Source: Melanopsichium pennsylvanicum
Taxonomy: Eukaryota > Basidiomycota > Ustilaginomycetes > Ustilaginales
Direction: 5' to 3'
Assembly (NCBI GenBank): GCA_900208305.1
Contig: OAPG01000002.1
Location: 1,736,001 to 1,800,000 of the forward strand
DNA: 64,000 bases
Shown in pieces: positions 58,215 to 64,000 of this stretch (positions are counted from its first letter, which is position 1; every line of letters begins with the position of its first letter). Under the pieces are notes generated by a model that was given only the letters and a program-made list of their open reading frames with translations, was not told the DNA's origin and did not search any database. The translations under genes and the position numbers were made by a program.

Positions 58215-61200
58215 ACCCTCTCTTTCCCCTTTCAACACTTGCGACCAGAACAGAAACTTTCTCGCATATTTCAGCACTTTTCAAAAACATCTGAATCTCA
58301 TCTTACCAGCTCCGATACTATACTCGACGAAGGATCATTTTATATCGACATGAATTATACTGTACTTTTAAGGATTTCGTCTTTTTTTTTTCCTTCTTCT
58401 TTTCTCTTTTTCTTTTTCCAAATTTTTCAGAAAGCACACGGATGTTAACACATATTAATCGAAAGTTGGCATTTGCATAACGCATTGTTATATACGCTTT
58501 TTCCGATCGTTTTTGCAAGACTTTGGATTCTAACAAGATCAATACTTTTAGGTTGATATAACTTTTGACCATACGCCTTGCTGGTGTATTGAGAGATTCC
58601 AAAGATGGAGAGGGAGTTAACGAAATATTGTGATTGAGGAGATAGACGAGTGAAAAGGGTAGTAAATGCAATTTTGTATGTGAATCTGTAACAGGTGTAG
58701 ATGGGGGGTTTATGGATGTTTGCCGATGCTTTGCAGCGCATGACCTCTCTCTCAATCATTTCAAGGTGCTTAACATCACCATGATCAGTCCTCGGTAGTA
58801 CTTGCGCGTGCAGAGAGCATCATCTCGCAGTATAGTCATCATGGTGGGCTTTTTTTTTAAAAAAATGGAGGTTGTTAGATTTCTGAGACACACCCACACC
58901 CACACTCACACACATACTCTCTCTTGAATGCACTACCTTGGTTACTTGACAATCACAATGTGGGTGTCTGCGCAATGGTCTTAAAGCATCCCAGTGGCTG
59001 TGCCCTTCTCATCCAAAAGAGTTCAACATCACCAACAATTGTCAGCATCTCTACTGACACTACAGCACCTGACTGGATCTCAAACAAAAGCATATAGAGC
59101 TGCCCACATGTTTCATTGGACGTCATATTGAGTTACAATAAAACAACAACCAGTCTTATTGTATCTCAAACTGGTACTTGGGTTTGGCATACTGGTCCCT
59201 GACACAAAAGATGGCTTTGCCAGACAAGAATGGCAATGGAGTAAGCAGAGCAAAATTTGGTTTGCTGCTTTGGACAAGCTTGCAGTGACAAAAAGGTGTT
59301 GCAGGGTGCAAAAGCTCAATTTATCCCGCGCGAGCACGCAAAGCCTCAGGTCGGTCTGTGAGGTTTCATTTCAGAGAGGAGAGAAGCCAAAGTTCAGAGC
59401 GATGTGTAAATTTAGAGAGCCAAAATAGCGCGCGCGTTTTGGGTGAGTGTATTCAGGATTGAAGTTCTCCGCGACAGAGTGTAAACGTGGGCAGCCGAGT
59501 CAATTCTGTAGTGCCAACCCATCCTTTTTTAAGAAAAGCACAACGTCATTGTGCGCAGACAGAATTTCAACAACAGATGCCGGGGTTAGAATAAATTAAT
59601 AGATAAATAAACAAATCACCTTGTCATGTGAATTTCAAGCTTTTCTTAAATAACGTCATTTAGGGGCTCTCTGTGTATGCAAGTGCTGTCTAGTGCCGCC
59701 TGTTTGTGTGCCCAAAAGCGGCAGCCGAAGATACACCGTAAGAAAGCGCGCGTGTTGCTGACTGTGGGAATGTAAGGTGCTGATTCCGATCCTGCCGTGT
59801 CGCTCACTGGAGAACAATTTGGCGGAATGATGTGACTCTGTTCATGACCAAGTGCCATCGCACACACACAGCATGAAAGAGAAGCAAGTTGAGATTCCAT
59901 TTAGCGCTCCTTGGCTGTTTATACGTGCGGGCTGCCTTTTGCAGTCTGAACGGTGAGTGAGTAAGTGTGTGTGTGTGTGTGTGACTTAGAGAGAAGACGG
60001 TGAGAATTTGGTTGCAACACCGACGCTGAAAGTGAGCCTGAGAGTACACTGCCAATAAAGCTGACCTCAGCTACCGTAACACGCAGGGCCGAGGCTTCTT
60101 TCTTGCGTAAGGGTTCTGTGATTTGCATCTCAGACACTCACCGCGTGCGTAATTGTGTACTATAACCAATTAGGACTGCACAGCAACGTTGACTCTCGTT
60201 GGACTGTGCTCTCTCTCCCCCCCCCTTTTGAGTAATCTGGTTCAAAATTCTCTTTTGATAATGCAGTTTGGTAATGCAGCATAGGCAAAGCTGAGTCGGA
60301 CTTAACCGACTGAATCACCACCGCCATGTGGTGTGTATGGAACTTGACCGACTATTATGCTGTGCCGTGCCCTGCTGTGTGATACGATTCACCCAAAGGT
60401 CATGGAGCGCAAGTACTGTGAGCACTGTATGGATACTGCTGCCATGCCTCCTTTACCTTAGCTGAGGGAAACTAAAAAAAATTAAATAAAAAAAAAGGTG
60501 CTGGTCGCTTTTCTTTCCTTTTGACCTTTTTGTGGCTGCATTTCTATGCTGCGAGATCTGATTACGCCACGCTCGCATGCCTTCACACTCCACAACCAAA
60601 CCAAAGAAAAGTAAAAAAAAAAAAAAACATGACAGGAAATCAATCTCTGCATTGATGTGATAGCATTTCAGCGAAAAGCAGAGACTGATTTCGAGCCGCT
60701 TCCCTCATCCGTTTTGGTGAATTGTTGAATTGATGGCAACGAGACTATGACGGTCGTACCGAACAGAGTGCTTTGCGGTTTGCTATGGGTTTATTTTTGA
60801 CTTGACACTCTCGCTATACTATCATAGAATTGTATTGCACTCCTCTTTCACCCCTTTGGCCTCTCTCTTAGGCTGTCTGCCCTATCAGTGTGCCCTATCA
60901 CTAGCACAATTCAGCATCTCCAACAACCCAATTTGTCCAACCCTCCTACGCATACCACATCTATCTTCTTTTGCCACTTGGCTTGCAAACTCTTTGCTGC
61001 CTTGTACAGTCCAACTATACTTGCTCTCCAATCTTGATCATCAAACAATCTCGTTTCTACACTTTCGCTCCAACAAACCACACCATATAGCCACCGACCC
61101 ACTAATCGTGTACCTGGCTACACCTCAGCATACCAATCAATGTCATTCACCCGCCGACATTCGTAATCTTGCAGACGCATCCTCGGTCAATATTATATTC

Positions 61201-61583
61201 GCTCTCCCCACGTTGTCATCCTAATTTTCTCTTGCATACCCAAATCAACTCGTTTGTCTAGCAAGTTGCGTTTCAACATCAACCTCAGCCCAAACCCATC
61301 TCGGCGTCTTTTCACCTTGACAACTTCCGCTCTGCATCCTCCATCTGCACTCCAATACCAACCACCCTTTCACATCCGGCATCCATCTATCCACCATATC
61401 GCCCGTCTGGTGCCTGATCATGTCGTGCATCTGTACCCTCTAATCCCCCCGACTTGCAAACCAGTTCTCTCTTCATCAGCAACCTGACATCATCACAACT
61501 CTTCACGATCATCTTTGCAAAACACAAACGATTTTCGGTTGCAGTGATAAGCTTGATTCACGTTCACCACTCTTACTCGCATA
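58215..61583. other. Long gene-free region and leader upstream of the Hsp20-like gene
   Basis: About 3.4 kb. The first part is AT-rich with T/A runs and GT/CA stretches, for example near 58890-58915 and 59965-59982. A GCGCGCGC-centred word flanked by AAAA/TTTT lies at about 59424-59440. From about 60,800 to 61,580 the plus strand is C-rich and pyrimidine-rich, like a long leader of the gene that starts at 61584. Open frames here have no recognisable domain. Confidence 0.5.
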
Positions 61584-64000
61584 ATGCGATTTATCGCTGG
61601 TAGTCAAGTCTCGTGCACCCCGTCTCCTGATTCTCTCGCGTCTCTCTCGGATCATCACACCCCTCGCTCGTCCACTTTCACCCACACTTCTCCTTCTGCC
61701 CTCTCTTCCTACTGGGCAGATTCAACACAAACCCACTTGCCCACGCTTGACCTTCACAACGACAGCAACCACACCAGCGTGTACGGCGCTCATACTCATC
61801 CTGCTTCCAGCTCGACTGGATTTCAGCCATCTTCCACCATCAAAGCGTCAAGCCATACTTCGGGCTTGAGCTCAGACTCAGAGCGAGCCACACCTTTGCT
61901 TGACGCCATGGTAGTAGAGCCCAGCATTGTTGATCCCACTTCGGCACCCACTACTTCACCGCCCGTGTTACATTCGCTCGTCTTCCCCTCCAGCAGCACC
62001 AAGTGCGCAGCAGGCAAGACTCACACGCCTTCCAATAACAAATCAAACGACCCGTACCTGGCTCTTGATGAAGCGGCGCCGCGTCTCTCCATGTCCTCCA
62101 CTGGCAGTGGATCCACCACCGAACTCGCGACACCAGAAAACTTGCACCAATCTTGGTCGTACAACGATGCCGATCGAGGCTCTGCCTTGGCAGCATTCCA
62201 ACGCGCCTCCGCATCCACGTCGTCCTCGCCCTCGTCTTTAACCCAGGCTTTGAAAGAGCAAAAGAATCTACCATCCACTCCAGAGGTGGATCTGCGACCA
62301 CCATCCCGCAAACTCGATGTCAATACAGTCCAGCTCGACAGGTTGGCGATCCAGCGTCCTGCCAAGCTAGAGCGTCTGTCTTCAGGAGCAACCAATGCTA
62401 CCGCAAAAGGCTCAACGCGCTCGGATGAGTCGCCTCAGACAGCAACCCAGTCTCCATCCAGCTTCCAGCCGTCGGACCTGTCATCTCTCCGCATCTCGTC
62501 GCGCACCGATGCGCCTGCGTCCACTTCATCCAGTCAACTCTCCAAGTCGCCAAGCTTGGAGAACCACATTCCCTCTCGCGCCACCATGACCAGTCCGGAC
62601 TCGTGGCGCTCGCTTCTTCCGGAGCACGACCCCTATTTTGCGTCAGAGCGCCAACTGCGCGCATTATCGCACCACCGCTCCGCTTCGCCCCAGAGCTTGC
62701 ACTCTTCATACAATGCATTCGACATTGAGGCGTACGCCGCAGCAAAGTCATCTCCTCGTCCACCCATCAACGACCGCATGTCTGAGTCGTCGTCTGACAC
62801 TGCTCGTACATCCTTCAGCAGCGCCATCAGTGGTTATTCTACCATGTTCATGGCAGCAAATCCCAAAGGCAAGCCTTCAATGCAGTCCCAGTCCTATGAT
62901 CCAGCACGTCGTGACAGCTGGAGAAGTCTTCTACCTGACGATGACAGGTACCACGCTTCTCGTGCTGCTTGCACGTCTGGCAGGGGGCTGGAAGCGTCAC
63001 CTTGCCTAACATCGCCCCCGCTTTCGGATCACTTGGATTCGGCCGTGCCTTTTCATGGGCACAACCATCGTTCCGCCTTCTTTGCATTGCAAGAATCGCG
63101 ATCATCCAACAAGGCTTCGTCAGCCGATTCCGAGTCAGCTGCACGCCGCCATTCGAGTTTCTCGAGTGTAGAACCCAACAACTCGTCACAGTACGCTGCC
63201 ACGCGTAATATGCTCGCCTCTATGAGGCATGGCGCTCGATGTTTTGGCTCGAGCGCTTCTGCGTCCGGAAAATGTGTGTATGCCTCTGGATCCACGGGTG
63301 GATTTCTTTCGCCACGCGGTATCGACTCGTTGGATGCGCCAAGCATGACACCGGCGCTCTCCAATTCGACCGAGGACGATTCGAGCGAGCGTGACAGCTG
63401 GCCAACTAGTCGAGGTGCAAAGTACGGGCGCGGTGCCAGCTCGCCCATGTCTTCTGGCCCAATGACACCCAAGACTGAGCACACGCCGCACAAATCTTCG
63501 CTAGCCGCTGTGTTGAGCCAAGAAGCTGGACGTGTCGCGCGTGTGGACAGTCCAGCGCATGTGTCAGAAACTTCTGACAGTGTGGTCAAAGCCACACAGG
63601 AAGGGCTCCTGGCTACCACCACCACGACCAAGACGACCACGACTACCACCACGCAGCTTCTCTGTGACGCAACGGTGGGCAAAGCTCGCTCCGAGGCGGG
63701 TGTGGACCATTGCGCCTCGTTTGCGGATGAGGGCGAGCAAGGCTTGTTGCAAAGTCAACCGATGCAGAATCGGTCGTCATCGTGCAGCATCTCGACACCC
63801 ATCTCGCCACCCTCGTTACCATTCCTTGAACGTCGACCTGCGCCTCCCGAGACGGATTTGGTGATCGAGACCGAACGCACCAAGTACGTTTTGGTAACAC
63901 GTCTACCGGGATTCTCACTCGACTGCATTACGCTCGCCACCAAGCAGCACAAGCATCATCGTACGTTGCATATTGTGGCTGACAAGTGGGATACGGAGGG
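61584..64000 (+). CDS. Large disordered protein entering an Hsp20/alpha-crystallin-like domain (3' end outside window)
   Basis: The frame is open from the first ATG at 61584 (MRFIAGSQVSCTPSPDSLAS) to the window edge, at least 805 codons, with no stop. Residues 1-770 are low in complexity and rich in Ser, Thr, Pro, Ala and His. They include a near-repeat DSWRSLLPEHDPY (about 340) and DSWRSLLPDDDRY (about 445), and a run of Thr (TTTTTKTTTTTTT) near 680. At the end the sequence becomes ordered: ETERTKYVLVTRLPGFSLDC, then ITLATKQHKHHRTLHIVADK. This has the pattern of the first strands of an alpha-crystallin-like (small heat-shock) domain, and would be expected to continue past 64000. The function is unknown; the layout of a long disordered N-terminal region with a small Hsp20-like module recalls fungal regulatory proteins. 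Confidence 0.7.
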   Translation, partial: MRFIAGSQVSCTPSPDSLASLSDHHTPRSSTFTHTSPSALSSYWADSTQTHLPTLDLHNDSNHTSVYGAHTHPASSSTGFQPSSTIKASSHTSGLSSDSERATPLLDAMVVEPSIVDPTSAPTTSPPVLHSLVFPSSSTKCAAGKTHTPSNNKSNDPYLALDEAAPRLSMSSTGSGSTTELATPENLHQSWSYNDADRGSALAAFQRASASTSSSPSSLTQALKEQKNLPSTPEVDLRPPSRKLDVNTVQLDRLAIQRPAKLERLSSGATNATAKGSTRSDESPQTATQSPSSFQPSDLSSLRISSRTDAPASTSSSQLSKSPSLENHIPSRATMTSPDSWRSLLPEHDPYFASERQLRALSHHRSASPQSLHSSYNAFDIEAYAAAKSSPRPPINDRMSESSSDTARTSFSSAISGYSTMFMAANPKGKPSMQSQSYDPARRDSWRSLLPDDDRYHASRAACTSGRGLEASPCLTSPPLSDHLDSAVPFHGHNHRSAFFALQESRSSNKASSADSESAARRHSSFSSVEPNNSSQYAATRNMLASMRHGARCFGSSASASGKCVYASGSTGGFLSPRGIDSLDAPSMTPALSNSTEDDSSERDSWPTSRGAKYGRGASSPMSSGPMTPKTEHTPHKSSLAAVLSQEAGRVARVDSPAHVSETSDSVVKATQEGLLATTTTTKTTTTTTTQLLCDATVGKARSEAGVDHCASFADEGEQGLLQSQPMQNRSSSCSISTPISPPSLPFLERRPAPPETDLVIETERTKYVLVTRLPGFSLDCITLATKQHKHHRTLHIVADKWDTE

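Noticed and set aside
1..64000. CRISPR array, operon or biosynthetic gene cluster
   Set aside because: No spaced direct repeats of CRISPR type, the genes are eukaryotic with introns, and the two methyltransferases and the hydroxylase are surrounded by housekeeping genes.

Overview
The window is 64 kb of nuclear DNA from a basidiomycete fungus, most likely a smut of the Ustilaginales. Genes are compact, sit on both strands, and carry no introns or a few short introns (about 50-120 bases) with GTAAGT/GTGAGT-type donors and CAG/TAG acceptors. Intergenic regions are rich in simple repeats and several leaders are long and pyrimidine-rich. The order-level call is inference from protein style and gene architecture; no database search was possible.

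Left third (0-28.8 kb): NAA10/ARD1-type N-acetyltransferase (-), SEC14 (+), tRNA-Asn(GTT) (+), a single-pass membrane protein of unknown function (-), a family-16 methyltransferase (+), a long gene-free leader that leads into a two-HMG-box protein (+), a relic of a pogo-type transposase (-), a PTC1-type PP2C phosphatase (-), a 4-kb gene-poor stretch holding an unusual GGGTGGCT/AGCCACCC repeat island, a secreted or anchored GH55 exo-beta-1,3-glucanase (-), a mitochondrial-type 2-hydroxyacid dehydrogenase (-), the REX4 exonuclease (+) and a DEK_C-SWIB protein (-).

Middle (29.9-41.6 kb): retromer sorting nexin VPS17 (+), a large disordered protein with one SANT/Myb domain (-) and coatomer beta-prime SEC27 (+), separated by microsatellites such as a (GT)n tract of about 92 bp.

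Right third (41.8-64 kb): an AT-shifted block with a tandem EthD-like barrel protein (+), chorismate synthase ARO2 (-), a tubulin cofactor C-like protein (+), a caffeoyl-CoA-type O-methyltransferase (-), an LDB17/Dip1 (SPIN90) protein (+), a fatty-acid hydroxylase superfamily enzyme (-) and the MBOAT acyltransferase ALE1 (-). It is followed by metacaspase MCA1 (-), mitoribosomal protein mS33 (+) and the 5' part of a long disordered protein that enters an Hsp20/alpha-crystallin-like domain at the right edge.

The genes are mainly housekeeping: membrane traffic (SEC14, VPS17, SEC27, LDB17, ALE1), RNA and protein processing (REX4, NAA10, MCA1), chromatin (HMG, SWIB, SANT) and primary metabolism (ARO2, dehydrogenase). 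No biosynthetic cluster or defence system is evident. The least explained structure is the repeat island at 18.48-20.01 kb.
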